From NCBI GenBank assembly GCA_023665505.1, contig JAMPDU010000003.1:1-55503 (forward strand): a stretch of 55,503 bases of DNA, read 5' to 3'. Under the pieces are notes generated by a model. The model saw nothing but the letters and a program-made list of their open reading frames with translations, ran no database searches and was not told where the DNA came from. Source of the DNA: Ruminococcus sp. (GTDB lineage Bacteria; Bacillota; Clostridia; Oscillospirales; Ruminococcaceae). Below are positions 32,349 through 40,067 of this stretch, piece by piece. The translations under genes and the position numbers were made by a program. Each line of letters begins with the position of its first letter. The stretch's first letter is position 1.

Positions 32349-33311
32349 TTACTTTTTATTTTCAGCTTGCTTATTTATGTACGGCATTATGTCAATAATG
32401 TCCTCATCTGTACAGCCGTAAGAATACGGGGAAACATTTATCATTGCGGTTATGTCCTTGTCAAAATCCGCCGAATCACTCCACGCGTTAGGAATTGTAA
32501 CAGGAATTACCGCCCTTATTCCGATACCGTTTACCGTTAATGCGGGGGATTTTTCTTCTTCGGTATATGCGCTGTAAAGAGGTGTTATTTCGGTAAAGGC
32601 TTGCAGCTTATCTCTGCGCTTGATTGACAAACTGCTTGTAACCGTACTCTGATATGTACAAACGCCCTCTGCGTTATCTACCATAAGCAAATGGGTACTC
32701 ATAACAATATTTCTGTCCTCACCGTTATATGAGCCGAAAATTTTCTGTTCATCTTCGGAGTATGTTGCGGTGTTTTTTTCGTGCTTAGAGCCGTAATCGA
32801 CCGATACGGGGTTATATCCCCAGTTATAGTAAAGCTGCGCGGGAGTTACCGAGAGCCTGTCACAAAGCTTTTCAATATCGGTATTATTGTTTTCCGCGAA
32901 CACATCAAGCAGTTTATACGGATTAAGGCGTATAAGATAGTATTCCTTATCGTCAATATCCTTATTGATGTTGATGTCATTGCTGTAAAAGACTTCCCAC
33001 ATTTCGGGATTGAGAAAATAATCTTTTTCAAGTCCCAGCGTTCGCGCATAATACTGATAATCCGTTACATCGGTAAAAGTTTCGCTGTCTGTCATATCTT
33101 CAATGAACCAGTTAATAGCCATTATGTCGCTGTTTGAATACTCAACTTCGGGGGCAGGGGGTTCTGTAACTGCGGTTATCTCCGTTGATGTGTTCACCGT
33201 TTCACTCTCGTTCGCAGATGTGACGTCCCCCGCCGCAGGAGCTTTATTTTGGCAGCCTGTTGCCATAAGCATAACAGCCGCCGCAAGTACAAAAAACTTT
33301 TTACTTTTCAT
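32349..33311 (-). CDS. Lipoprotein of unknown function
   Basis: The 320-residue protein has a lipoprotein signal peptide (MKSKKFFVLAAAVMLMATGC, Cys at 20), followed by a Thr/Ser/Glu-rich linker and a soluble domain with no motif I recognise. The LysM-like look of the phrase DIEKLCDRLSVTPAQLYYNW (about 145-165) is suggestive only. Lipoproteins next to coupling-protein genes on conjugative elements often act in surface or entry exclusion or wall remodelling; that is inference. It has its own -10 (TATAAT, 33346-33351). Confidence 0.8.
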   Translation of the reverse strand: MKSKKFFVLAAAVMLMATGCQNKAPAAGDVTSANESETVNTSTEITAVTEPPAPEVEYSNSDIMAINWFIEDMTDSETFTDVTDYQYYARTLGLEKDYFLNPEMWEVFYSNDININKDIDDKEYYLIRLNPYKLLDVFAENNNTDIEKLCDRLSVTPAQLYYNWGYNPVSVDYGSKHEKNTATYSEDEQKIFGSYNGEDRNIVMSTHLLMVDNAEGVCTYQSTVTSSLSIKRRDKLQAFTEITPLYSAYTEEEKSPALTVNGIGIRAVIPVTIPNAWSDSADFDKDITAMINVSPYSYGCTDEDIIDIMPYINKQAENKK

Positions 33312-33345
33312 AGGCGTTTATATTCCTTTCAAATTTCTTATATAT

Positions 33346-33351
33346 ATTATA
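33346..33351 (-). promoter_or_regulatory. -10 box upstream of the lipoprotein gene
   Basis: TATAAT in a TATGGTATAATAT context (extended -10 like). No good -35 at 16-18 bases was found, so the promoter call is moderate. Confidence 0.45.
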
Positions 33352-33550
33352 CCATATTTGATTTTTGGAAATTTTCAAAAAAACGCTCAAAAAAAACGGC
33401 ATAAAATGTAACGTTTTTCCACGATTTTCCGCGCAAAGAAAAATTGCTCAATAAAACAGCAGAAATTTCCCCGATTTTATTGTCGATTTTGGGAATTTTT
33501 GTAAATATGAAATGTGCTTAAATTCTTTCTAAACTTTTTATTAACAACAG
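33352..33550. other. Intergenic A/T-rich stretch with no gene
   Basis: About 200 bases of A/T-rich sequence with poly-A/T runs between two lipoprotein genes. Nothing codes here beyond short shadows, and no clear operator was seen. Confidence 0.5.
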
Positions 33551-33581
33551 GGCAAAAAATTTGCCGTGCTATGCACGGCAA
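33551..33581 (-). terminator. Intrinsic terminator of the second lipoprotein gene
   Basis: TTGCCGTGC and GCACGGCAA pair around ATA (33561-33581). On the minus strand the stem runs into ATTTTTT. It closes the transcript of the gene at 33592. Confidence 0.88.
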
Positions 33582-33591
33582 CGTGAGTATG

Positions 33592-34578
33592 TTATTCAAT
33601 ATCATAAACCTCTCCGTTTTGGTATGACGAAGTTTCAATTACTTCCTTGTAATATTCGTCAAAATCATCAATAACAAATGTACTGTTTGTATTAAATCCA
33701 AATATAGTGGTTTGCGACATAAAAATATCATTATTTAAATTTGAAAAGGCTTCAGAATTGATTTTGATTATGTCAGAATTTTTTTCTACGTATACATTTT
33801 GTGTCCACTCGCCAATTATGTAAGTCCATTCTTTGGTATCTCCGACAGCGTATTTTGATTCGGGGTCAATAACAAATTTATCTTTTATTTTTTCACCCAT
33901 TAGTGTAACTTTATAATACACATAATATGAGTTCAGCGGAGTATCGGAATTTCTTACATACAGCTTTTTACCCAGAGGTTCATATTCGGCAGAAATTATT
34001 TCCCACTCCGTAGGGTCAACTACACCGTCAACGTTTGTAGTCCAAAAAGTATTGCCTATATCCAAATCGTTGATTTTATATTTTGCAGCTTCGGTGCGTT
34101 CTTTATCAAACATTCTTTCCTCTAAAGCCTTATTACATTCAGAAAAATCATATCCCTCCGCTGAAAGAATAATTCCCCATAAACCCTCAACGGTATATTC
34201 CCGCTCCTTTTCCTTAAAGAAAACATTCGCGCTTTCGGCTCTGTAATCACTGTAATCAAGCCTAGCCACCGCTGTATCGCCGTTCTTATATTTGCCGTTC
34301 CTGTCGGGTTTAAATTCAACGTCATATTTTATAAAGTCATTGTCCCCAACATATTCGCATATAATTTCTCCTGCGCCGTTTTCGCCCTCGAAGATAACGT
34401 TAAGCTCGCTGAACACGTCAATTACAGCAGTCTCGCTGTTGTCCGATTTTGCGCTTGATACTGTCACATTCGGAGAATTTCCCGTTTCCGCGCCGTTCCC
34501 CTGTTTTTTTCCGCAAGCCGACATCGCCAGCATACAGCACAACGCTGCAATAATAAAAATAATTTTTTTGTTTTTCAT
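33592..34578 (-). CDS. Second lipoprotein of unknown function
   Basis: The start ATG 34578 is chosen because of GGAGGTTTTC upstream; the frame is open to 34593. The 328 residues begin with a signal peptide and lipobox (LAMSACG, Cys near 21) and a Ser/Thr/Asn-rich linker. The rest is a beta-rich soluble domain without recognised motifs. It has its own promoter (34609-34638) and terminator (33551-33581), so it is a single-gene transcript and could be expressed independently of transfer genes, as expected for an exclusion or surface protein; that role is inference. Confidence 0.8.
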   Translation of the reverse strand: MKNKKIIFIIAALCCMLAMSACGKKQGNGAETGNSPNVTVSSAKSDNSETAVIDVFSELNVIFEGENGAGEIICEYVGDNDFIKYDVEFKPDRNGKYKNGDTAVARLDYSDYRAESANVFFKEKEREYTVEGLWGIILSAEGYDFSECNKALEERMFDKERTEAAKYKINDLDIGNTFWTTNVDGVVDPTEWEIISAEYEPLGKKLYVRNSDTPLNSYYVYYKVTLMGEKIKDKFVIDPESKYAVGDTKEWTYIIGEWTQNVYVEKNSDIIKINSEAFSNLNNDIFMSQTTIFGFNTNSTFVIDDFDEYYKEVIETSSYQNGEVYDIE

Positions 34579-34608
34579 TTTGAAAACCTCCATAAATTTA
34601 ATAAATTA

Positions 34609-34638
34609 ATTATACTATAATTTATATATTTCCGTCAA
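34609..34638 (-). promoter_or_regulatory. Promoter of the second lipoprotein gene
   Basis: -35 TTGACG (34633-34638), 18-base spacer, -10 TATAAT (34609-34614), ending about 30 bases before the ATG at 34578. Confidence 0.75.
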
Positions 34639-34642
34639 GTAA

Positions 34643-34657
34643 TTCCCCAGTGGGGAA
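34643..34657. repeat. 15-bp palindrome, copy 14
   Basis: TTCCCCAGTGGGGAA, 4 bases after the TAG of the Cys-rich gene and just upstream of the -35 of the lipoprotein promoter. Confidence 0.9.
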
Positions 34658-34661
34658 TTGA

Positions 34662-34892
34662 CTATTGTTTATGCTGATTGCAAACACATTTATCACAATT
34701 ATCGGCTTCGCACATTTCGCATTTCCCAAAGGTGCGGCAAAGCTGACCGCACCTTTTATCGCACTTTGCGGAATTTTTGCATTTGAAATGGCACTCGCCG
34801 TAAGAAGCCTTAGCCGCATTTATTACTTTTGGCAGCATATTAAAAATATAGCTAAAGCATAATGTTAAACCTATTACCCAAAATATTTTCAT
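34662..34892 (-). CDS. Small Cys-rich membrane-anchored peptide
   Basis: The start is ATG 34892 after GGAGGAAG. The 76-residue product has an N-terminal hydrophobic segment (FWVIGLTLCFSYIFN) and then ten cysteines in about 45 residues in CxxxC, CxxC and related spacings, with a His/Lys/Gln tail. The pattern suggests metal binding or several disulfides. The segment GECHFKCKNSAKCDKRC looks ferredoxin- or metallothionein-like but matches no family I know. It begins at the end of the parB gene. Confidence 0.7.
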   Translation of the reverse strand: MKIFWVIGLTLCFSYIFNMLPKVINAAKASYGECHFKCKNSAKCDKRCGQLCRTFGKCEMCEADNCDKCVCNQHKQ

Positions 34893-34894
34893 AG

Positions 34895-36688
34895 TCAATC
34901 TTCCTCCCACTCCAGTATATCAAGAATTTCCTCAACAGCCTTTATACCGAGAATATTCTCCGCTGTAGACTTATCTTTAATCAGTTCCGTAAGCTCTGCG
35001 ACGGTATTTATCCGCTGTGTTTTTAAGGCTCTTAAAGTTTTTTCCGAAAGGTCGAGCTGCTCTACATTGACAATATCGTCTTTTTCCTCTTTGGGATTTT
35101 GAGAAAAATACATCTCCAAAGCCTTGTCAATGATGTCAGCCGCTTCATCGGGTTTGGTTTCTTCGTCAAAATACTTGCGGAAAGTGTCCGACGGAATAGA
35201 TAATTTAATTGGCTTTGCCGTAATATTATCAATATTCTTTTTCGTTTTTTCCGTATTTGCATTGTAAAACAGCTTTTCCGCCTGTTCCTTAGTGCCGCGA
35301 AAATCCGTAAAAATTTCCCGCAGCCATTCAGCCGTACTCATACTGATAATTACAGTATCGCACCATTCATCATTGACAGTCACGCCGCTTTTGTATTTAT
35401 CAAAAATAAATTCAAGCGCGTTTTTGTGTATGTAGGAAAGTTCAACCGCCGCCCGTACCGATAAGTCCTTTTTGGTATTTACCGCGTAAGTAAATTTGTC
35501 GCAGATTTCAAGCAAAGTATTTATGCGAATAAGCCGCGCAACCGTGTTTTTCGACAGAGAGTATTCCTCTCCCGTTATAGCAAGTTTGCTTTTCTTCTCC
35601 GCGTCCTCGCCGTCTGCGTTTTCAAATTCGTTAAGTTCACGGGCAATTTCGTCACGTTTGGCGGGGTCGAACATACGGGAGTGCCGCATAGCAATAACAG
35701 CCGCCTGTTCCGAAACAGACAAGTCGGTAAAACCTCGCTGCATAGTGTTTGTTTCGATAACGTACATCTCCGCTTCTTCGTCTGACAACTTTTCTTTTAC
35801 AATCCCCGGAACAGCAGTCAGCCCCGCCATTTTCGCGGCGTTACAGCGGTTATGTCCCGCCAGTATCTCATACTTGCCCTCATTATTTGGCGCAGGACGT
35901 ACAATAATCGGCGTTAAAACTCCGTTCGCCTTGATACTGTTCACCATATCTTCAAGCCGTTCGCCCGTGTACAGCTGAAATTTATGATTATGATAGGGAA
36001 TAAGCAAGTCAATGCTTATTTGTTTTAACTGCTCCTGCTGCGTAATAAACGCGTTAATGTTAAATCCGCTCATAGTGGTTTCCTCCGTTTTCTCATTTGC
36101 CTTTTTAACGGCAATCGTTTTGTTTCCAGCGTTTTCTTTTGCAATTTCTATCCGCATTAAAACCGTTTTCCGTTCTATATCTTCCGTCATATCTCTGCGG
36201 CTGCCGTCCTCATAAAAGAACCGTTCCTTGACAAGTCTGCGGGCTTCTGTACCTTGTTTGTTCTTCTTAAAACTCAAATCAAAAACAGCAAGTCCATAGC
36301 AATCATCAAAGGAATAGCATTGCCCGAAATCGGCAGCCCGCCATTCATTTGGAATACGGTTTCCAAATTCCGTTATTTCCATTCCGTCAAGAGAATTGAT
36401 ATAATTCATTACTCTTTTTACGAAAACAAGGTCAAGAGAATACAGTCTGCAAGCTGAAAAATCGCCTTTCTCCGTACCTATTTTACATCTTGACAAATAT
36501 GTAATTTTTGGAGTTGCTCTGCACTCGCGCTTAACAATTTCTCTTGTTTTCCAGTCCCTTTCTGTAACGATATACAGGCAACCGTAACATTCGTGCTGCG
36601 GTGAATAGTCTTTTATTGCATATCCCGTCGTTTCTGCATTAGTGGACTTTTCAAACATCTTGCCGCACTTGCATATATACTTCTGCAT
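34895..36688 (-). CDS. parB: ParB-family partition protein with N-terminal zinc module
   Basis: The 597-residue protein is much longer than a typical ParB (about 280). Residues 1-205 are an extra domain opening with CKCGKMF...HECYGC, probably a zinc ribbon. The ParB core follows (about 215-400) with QLYTGERLEDMVNSIKANGV and the NTPase/CTPase-type motif AGHNRCNAAK (about 273), then an HTH region. The last 55 residues (VEQLDLSEKTLRALKTQRIN...) resemble an RNA polymerase alpha C-terminal-type helix-hairpin domain. A strong ribosome binding site and ATG inside the gene (see 36073) suggest a second, shorter product. It lies just downstream of parA and serves segregation or maintenance of the element. 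Confidence 0.88.
   Translation of the reverse strand: MQKYICKCGKMFEKSTNAETTGYAIKDYSPQHECYGCLYIVTERDWKTREIVKRECRATPKITYLSRCKIGTEKGDFSACRLYSLDLVFVKRVMNYINSLDGMEITEFGNRIPNEWRAADFGQCYSFDDCYGLAVFDLSFKKNKQGTEARRLVKERFFYEDGSRRDMTEDIERKTVLMRIEIAKENAGNKTIAVKKANEKTEETTMSGFNINAFITQQEQLKQISIDLLIPYHNHKFQLYTGERLEDMVNSIKANGVLTPIIVRPAPNNEGKYEILAGHNRCNAAKMAGLTAVPGIVKEKLSDEEAEMYVIETNTMQRGFTDLSVSEQAAVIAMRHSRMFDPAKRDEIARELNEFENADGEDAEKKSKLAITGEEYSLSKNTVARLIRINTLLEICDKFTYAVNTKKDLSVRAAVELSYIHKNALEFIFDKYKSGVTVNDEWCDTVIISMSTAEWLREIFTDFRGTKEQAEKLFYNANTEKTKKNIDNITAKPIKLSIPSDTFRKYFDEETKPDEAADIIDKALEMYFSQNPKEEKDDIVNVEQLDLSEKTLRALKTQRINTVAELTELIKDKSTAENILGIKAVEEILDILEWEED
36073..36085 (-). promoter_or_regulatory. Internal ribosome binding site and start inside parB
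   Basis: On the minus strand a GGAGGA lies 7 bases before an in-frame ATG (ending at 36073, codon 206; MSGFNINAF). It would give a 392-residue, conventional ParB without the zinc module. Confidence 0.6.
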
Positions 36689-36705
36689 TGCCGTACCTCC
36701 TTTAA

Positions 36706-36720
36706 TTCCCCAGTGGGGAA
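36706..36720. repeat. 15-bp palindrome, copy 15
   Basis: TTCCCCAGTGGGGAA, 3 bases after the stop of parA and upstream of the parB ribosome binding site. Confidence 0.9.
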
Positions 36721-36723
36721 ATT

Positions 36724-37494
36724 TTATCCCCCGTACCTCATAAGTACCTCCGACGCAAGAGCCTTGTATTCCTCGCCGAGCTTAGAATTGTTCAGACACA
36801 AGCTGCTGCACTTCTGCGCCGAATAAGCGGCTTCAACAGAACGGCTTATACGGGTCATCATCAGATTTTTGCTGTATTGCTCCGTAAGCGCGTCAATAGT
36901 GTCGCGGGTCATATTAGTGCCGTCAAGCATTGTGGGCAGTATGCCGATAATTTCAAGGTTTGGGTTTACCGTACCCTTTATCTGCTCGATAACGTCCGTC
37001 AGACCCCGCAAGCCGTTAAGCGCAAACTTCTGTGTCTGAACGGGAATAACCACACCGTCAGCCGCCGTAAGCGCGTTCATCAGCAATACGCCGAGAGAGG
37101 GGAGACAGTCAATTATTATGTAATCGTACTCCGCAAAGCGTTCTGCGGAAAGAATACGTTTCAGAACGCTTTCCCGCGCGAGAGCCTGCGACAGGTAGAA
37201 ATCTGCCGAGGAAAGGTTAATGTCCGAGGGTACATAGTCAACGTTATTCTTTTCGTTGTGCAGAATACCGTCGGGTACCTCACCGCCGCGAACGGCTGAC
37301 ATCATCATATCGTTGATGTTGGACGTTCCGCTTTCCTCGTAACCGAGATACGCCGACATATTAGCCTGCGGGTCAAGGTCGATAAGGCATACCTTTTTGC
37401 CGATGAGAGCGAGAGCCGCTCCGAGATTTACCGTTGTGGTGGTTTTTCCAACGCCGCCCTTTTGGTTGGCTACTGCTATTATTTTCTTGCTCAT
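36724..37494 (-). CDS. parA: ParA-family partition ATPase
   Basis: The start ATG 37494 follows AAGGAGGAAACTAAA; the frame is open to 37521 without support. The 256 residues include the deviant Walker A KGGVGKTT (about 11-18), the LIDLDPQANMS switch (about 41) and YDYIIIDCLPSLG (about 120). This is the Soj/ParA type, working with the ParB encoded next. With the initiator and iterons it indicates a partitioned, autonomously replicating phase. Confidence 0.95.
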   Translation of the reverse strand: MSKKIIAVANQKGGVGKTTTTVNLGAALALIGKKVCLIDLDPQANMSAYLGYEESGTSNINDMMMSAVRGGEVPDGILHNEKNNVDYVPSDINLSSADFYLSQALARESVLKRILSAERFAEYDYIIIDCLPSLGVLLMNALTAADGVVIPVQTQKFALNGLRGLTDVIEQIKGTVNPNLEIIGILPTMLDGTNMTRDTIDALTEQYSKNLMMTRISRSVEAAYSAQKCSSLCLNNSKLGEEYKALASEVLMRYGG

Positions 37495-37513
37495 TTTAGT
37501 TTCCTCCTTGTTT

Positions 37514-37732
37514 TTATGCAATATGCTCTAAGTAAATAAGCGTTTTTCCTTTTTGAGCCGCAATCAAAGAATGTCCGACAATATCAATTGTCATTCCGTC
37601 CAGTTCTTCGGGGCAATCGCCCAAACAGCCCTCGTATAAAATTTTCCCCATACAGTCAAATTGGTTTCGCAAAACCTTGACGATTATTTCAACGTCGCTT
37701 TCCGAGTTGTTTTTGTAGTCCGCAATAGTCAT
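37514..37732 (-). CDS. 72-residue protein of unknown function
   Basis: The small acidic protein (MTIADYKNNSESDVEIIVKV...) has three cysteines (two in EGCLGDCPEE). A good AAGGAGGAAAC site precedes the ATG at 37732. It stands between TnpV-like and ParA genes at 19-20-base spacing. No family recognised. Confidence 0.7.
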   Translation of the reverse strand: MTIADYKNNSESDVEIIVKVLRNQFDCMGKILYEGCLGDCPEELDGMTIDIVGHSLIAAQKGKTLIYLEHIA

Positions 37733-37752
37733 TAGCCGTTTCCTCCTTTACT

Positions 37753-38082
37753 TCAAAAATCTTCATCTTCGTCCTCGTCGCTTTCAAAGTTGGCAATCCA
37801 TATTCTGTAAGCCGCGTCCTCCGCTTCGAGGGTAGTCATATTCAGCAGCCGCATAGCTTCTGCGGGGTCTTGCTTTTCGGCTTTCAGATACTCGTCCGAG
37901 TTGGTGTATCGGGCAAGGTAGTTCTCAACATAGCTTTCAGCCGACTTCTGAACGCTTTCGAGATGTTCTTCAAGAGTACCGTTTTCAAGCATATGCTTGT
38001 ACACTTCGGGAGCGTGATTTTCGAGTACCTCTCTGCGCTGGTCTGCGTATTTGCCTATAAACTTGATTTCATTGTTTGACAT
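37753..38082 (-). CDS. TnpV-like small mobile-element protein
   Basis: The start ATG 38082 is preferred to 38088 because GGAGG lies 8 bases before it. The 109 residues have a helical core (RREVLENHAPEVYKHMLENG) that follows the TnpV pattern seen in clostridial transposons, and a highly acidic end (ESDEDEDEDF). TnpV proteins are of unknown role. Family assignment moderate. Confidence 0.55.
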   Translation of the reverse strand: MSNNEIKFIGKYADQRREVLENHAPEVYKHMLENGTLEEHLESVQKSAESYVENYLARYTNSDEYLKAEKQDPAEAMRLLNMTTLEAEDAAYRIWIANFESDEDEDEDF

Positions 38083-38103
38083 AATCATTTCCTCCGTTTT
38101 CAG

Positions 38104-38118
38104 TTCCCCGGTGGGGAA
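38104..38118. repeat. 15-bp palindrome, copy 16
   Basis: TTCCCCGGTGGGGAA (centre GGT), 5 bases after the stop of the membrane protein at 38124. Confidence 0.9.
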
Positions 38119-38123
38119 ATTTT

Positions 38124-38444
38124 TTAAATAAGCTCAATGTCAGCGGACACATCAAGCAATTTTTCTTTTATCAGAATAATTCCGCTTGAAATAAACGTCG
38201 CTATCACTGGGAGCAATACCGCCGCCGCACCCATTAATGCAACCGTAAGAGCCGTACTGCCCTCCGCCATAATCCACATAATAATTGCCGCCGCTATTGC
38301 CGTTCCTCCGCAAAAGAACCCTATCTTTTGCAGAATTGCCGAGACAAGCAAAGCCGCAAAGCCGACCGCCCCAACTACCGCCGCAAGCAGATACAGCACC
38401 GCCTTTGCCAAGAGTTTCACGGGAATAAGTAAAATTGTTGTCAT
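38124..38444 (-). CDS. Small four-helix membrane protein
   Basis: The 106-residue protein is almost wholly hydrophobic, with about four helices (LAKAVLYLLAAVVGAVGFAA; FFCGGTAIAAAIIMWIM; TALTVALMGAAAVLLPVIA). It recalls the small membrane proteins (CD1845 type) of conjugative elements. It is the first gene after the regulated minus-strand promoter and is followed by the TnpV-like gene and parA/parB, so it may lead that operon. Confidence 0.7.
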   Translation of the reverse strand: MTTILLIPVKLLAKAVLYLLAAVVGAVGFAALLVSAILQKIGFFCGGTAIAAAIIMWIMAEGSTALTVALMGAAAVLLPVIATFISSGIILIKEKLLDVSADIELI

Positions 38445-38464
38445 TTTAATCAGCCTTTCTTTAG

Positions 38465-38479
38465 TTCCCCACCGGGGAA
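38465..38479. repeat. 15-bp palindrome, copy 17
   Basis: TTCCCCACCGGGGAA in the 5' untranslated region of the membrane protein gene, upstream of its start at 38444; one of few copies not next to a stop codon. Confidence 0.9.
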
Positions 38480-38497
38480 TTTCCTTTACTGTAATAT

Positions 38498-38526
38498 ATT
38501 ATACTACTGTTGACAGTAAAATGCAA
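38498..38526 (-). promoter_or_regulatory. Minus-strand promoter with palindromic operator
   Basis: -35 TTGCAT (38521-38526), 17-base spacer, -10 TATAAT (38498-38503). The 14-base palindrome TACTGTTGACAGTA (38505-38518, with one central mismatch pair) fills the spacer, as an operator would. The site is matched at the divergent promoter. Confidence 0.75.
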
Positions 38527-38570
38527 TATGTAAAATTCACAAACTTTTGCAAAAACTTTGTGTAATTTTT

Positions 38571-38602
38571 TACTGTTGACAGAAAGCGGAATATGGTATA
38601 AT
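38571..38602 (+). promoter_or_regulatory. Plus-strand promoter with the same operator
   Basis: TACTGTTGACAG (38571-38582) overlaps the -35 TTGACA (38576-38581). The -10 is TATAAT (38597-38602, 15 bases) or TAATAT with 17 bases. The shared operator suggests one repressor controls both directions, probably the 79-residue product just downstream. Confidence 0.65.
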
Positions 38603-38634
38603 ATTATCAAGTAAAAGATTTGAGGTGACAAAAA

Positions 38635-38874
38635 ATGCCAAAAATGCCATTAAGTGAAAAAGCCAAGCAAAGCATAAGGGCGTGGGACAGGGAGAATATG
38701 CGTACCCTTTCCTGCCGCGTCCGCACCTATGAGGCGGAGGTTTTTAAAGAATACTGCGCCGCACACGACACCACCGCAGGGGAGCTGCTGAAAAAATATG
38801 TCGGCAAATGTATCTACGAGTACGGCGAGGAGCTGCGCAAAGCGGAGCAGGAGGGCGAGAAAACCGACAGCTAA
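38635..38874 (+). CDS. Small putative DNA-binding (RHH-like) regulator
   Basis: The 79-residue protein is basic at its start and charged at its end. It reads MRTLSCRVRTYEAEVFKEYC and TTAGELLKKYVGKCIYEYGE, a strand-helix-helix pattern like ribbon-helix-helix (Arc/CopG type) repressors. AGGTGACAAAAA precedes the ATG. A paralogue lies at 51,015-51,227 with the same core (FSCRVRSYEAEVFREYC). It is the only transfer-region gene on the plus strand, and it sits next to paired operators. The role as repressor is inferred. Confidence 0.75.
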   Translation: MPKMPLSEKAKQSIRAWDRENMRTLSCRVRTYEAEVFKEYCAAHDTTAGELLKKYVGKCIYEYGEELRKAEQEGEKTDS

Positions 38875-40025
38875 AACGCATAGCAAAAGTCCTCAAGCCT
38901 ATAATCCAAAAGCCAGTTAAGCAAGGTGGATTTCAGATAACTTCGGGGATTTTTCATTTTTGTTTCGGCAGCTATAATTGCCTGCCATTTTCCCTCAAAG
39001 CTCCATAGGCAATCCGCAAGCGAGGATGTTCGCACCAAGACGTTAAGCCTGTCTATAACCGTTCTGCCGAGGACATACCCGTCCTGTATCTTTGTTTTTT
39101 CGGCGCAAGCCATTTCTGCGAGGGCGTTTATCACAATATCGACAAAGTCCATATGCCGCTTGTCCGTGTCGGCAAGGCAATAGCTGTACCCAAACAGGAA
39201 ACGCAAAGCGATACCCATAGCGTTCTCGTCCTTGCCAAGCTCGTATGGGATAATACAGCCGTCCGTTCTGCGGCTTTCCTCGTCAAATGCCGCAAAATCC
39301 TCCTCGCACTTTGGCGGGTCAGCGGCAAAGCGATAAGAGCAGCGTTTGGGGACGTAACCGAGTACGTCCAGTATCTCGCCGAAAGTTTTATTTTCAGCTG
39401 CGCTCTCTCCCTCAATCGGTCTGTCACGCGCCTGCGCGGGATAGATAGATTGATTACCTTTAGGATTACTTCCTTTAAGATTAATGTATGCTTGTCCCAT
39501 AGGGTCAAACTTGTTTGTCCCGTCGGGACAATCTTGTTTGTCCGTTTGGGACAACCTTGTTTGTCCCATTGGGACAATCTTGTTTGCACCATCGGACAAA
39601 CTGGAGTTTTGCGCGGTTTCGGCGGTATCCGATTTTTCGGTTTCGGACTTTTTACGCATATTGGCACATATTTCCTGCCCCCTTTCAATCAGTTCGGCAA
39701 GCCTGTCCGTGTCCGATATGATACGAAAATACCGTTTAGCGGGCATACCCATAAGTTTTGTTTCGAGCAAGCCGTACCCCGCCAACTTTTTTATCGCCGA
39801 CATTTGTATTTTTCTTCCATATGTGGTGCTTTCCTGCAAGTCCTCTATGGTGGAGTAAAACCAACCGTCGGCAGCTTTGCCGTTATCTCTGTAATATGTA
39901 TATTTGGAGATAAGGGCGGAATAAATGATAGTTTCAGCCATACCCATAGAGTGGGCAAGGAAACGGTTTACCGACATAGTATTGTCGGGATTTATGAGCT
40001 GGAGCAGCGCGGAGAAATTATCCAT
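38871..40025 (-). CDS. Replication initiator-like protein with internal iterons
   Basis: The 384-residue protein has an N-terminal winged-helix-like domain (about 1-115; SVNRFLAHSMGMAETIIYSA, TTYGRKIQMSAIKKLAGYGL), a long linker (about 120-215), and a C-terminal domain (about 220-384; MDFVDIVINALAEM, NPRSYLKSTLLNWLLDY) that resembles the C-terminus (DUF6017-like) of RepA-type initiators of conjugative elements. The linker at residues 141-180 is encoded by five 23-bp repeats, whose period is not a multiple of three. RepA_N-type initiators are known to carry their origin inside the rep gene. It overlaps the end of the plus-strand regulator by 4 bases (convergent). Confidence 0.78.
   Translation of the reverse strand: MDNFSALLQLINPDNTMSVNRFLAHSMGMAETIIYSALISKYTYYRDNGKAADGWFYSTIEDLQESTTYGRKIQMSAIKKLAGYGLLETKLMGMPAKRYFRIISDTDRLAELIERGQEICANMRKKSETEKSDTAETAQNSSLSDGANKIVPMGQTRLSQTDKQDCPDGTNKFDPMGQAYINLKGSNPKGNQSIYPAQARDRPIEGESAAENKTFGEILDVLGYVPKRCSYRFAADPPKCEEDFAAFDEESRRTDGCIIPYELGKDENAMGIALRFLFGYSYCLADTDKRHMDFVDIVINALAEMACAEKTKIQDGYVLGRTVIDRLNVLVRTSSLADCLWSFEGKWQAIIAAETKMKNPRSYLKSTLLNWLLDYRLEDFCYAF
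39487..39601. repeat. Five 23-bp iterons inside the initiator gene (candidate origin)
   Basis: Units begin at 39487, 39510, 39533, 39556 and 39579, exactly 23 bases apart. Each contains the palindrome TTGTCCCRTYGGGACAA or a close variant. Because 23 is not divisible by 3, successive units are translated in different frames, so the conservation is at the DNA level. This is the expected look of an initiator-binding origin. Confidence 0.8.
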
Positions 40026-40067
40026 TTTTACACTTCTTTCAATTTATTTGTTTTTTGGACAGTTTAT

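Noticed and set aside
33352..33550. Regulatory RNA or second gene between the lipoprotein genes
   Set aside because: Only A/T-rich sequence without conserved structure or frame.
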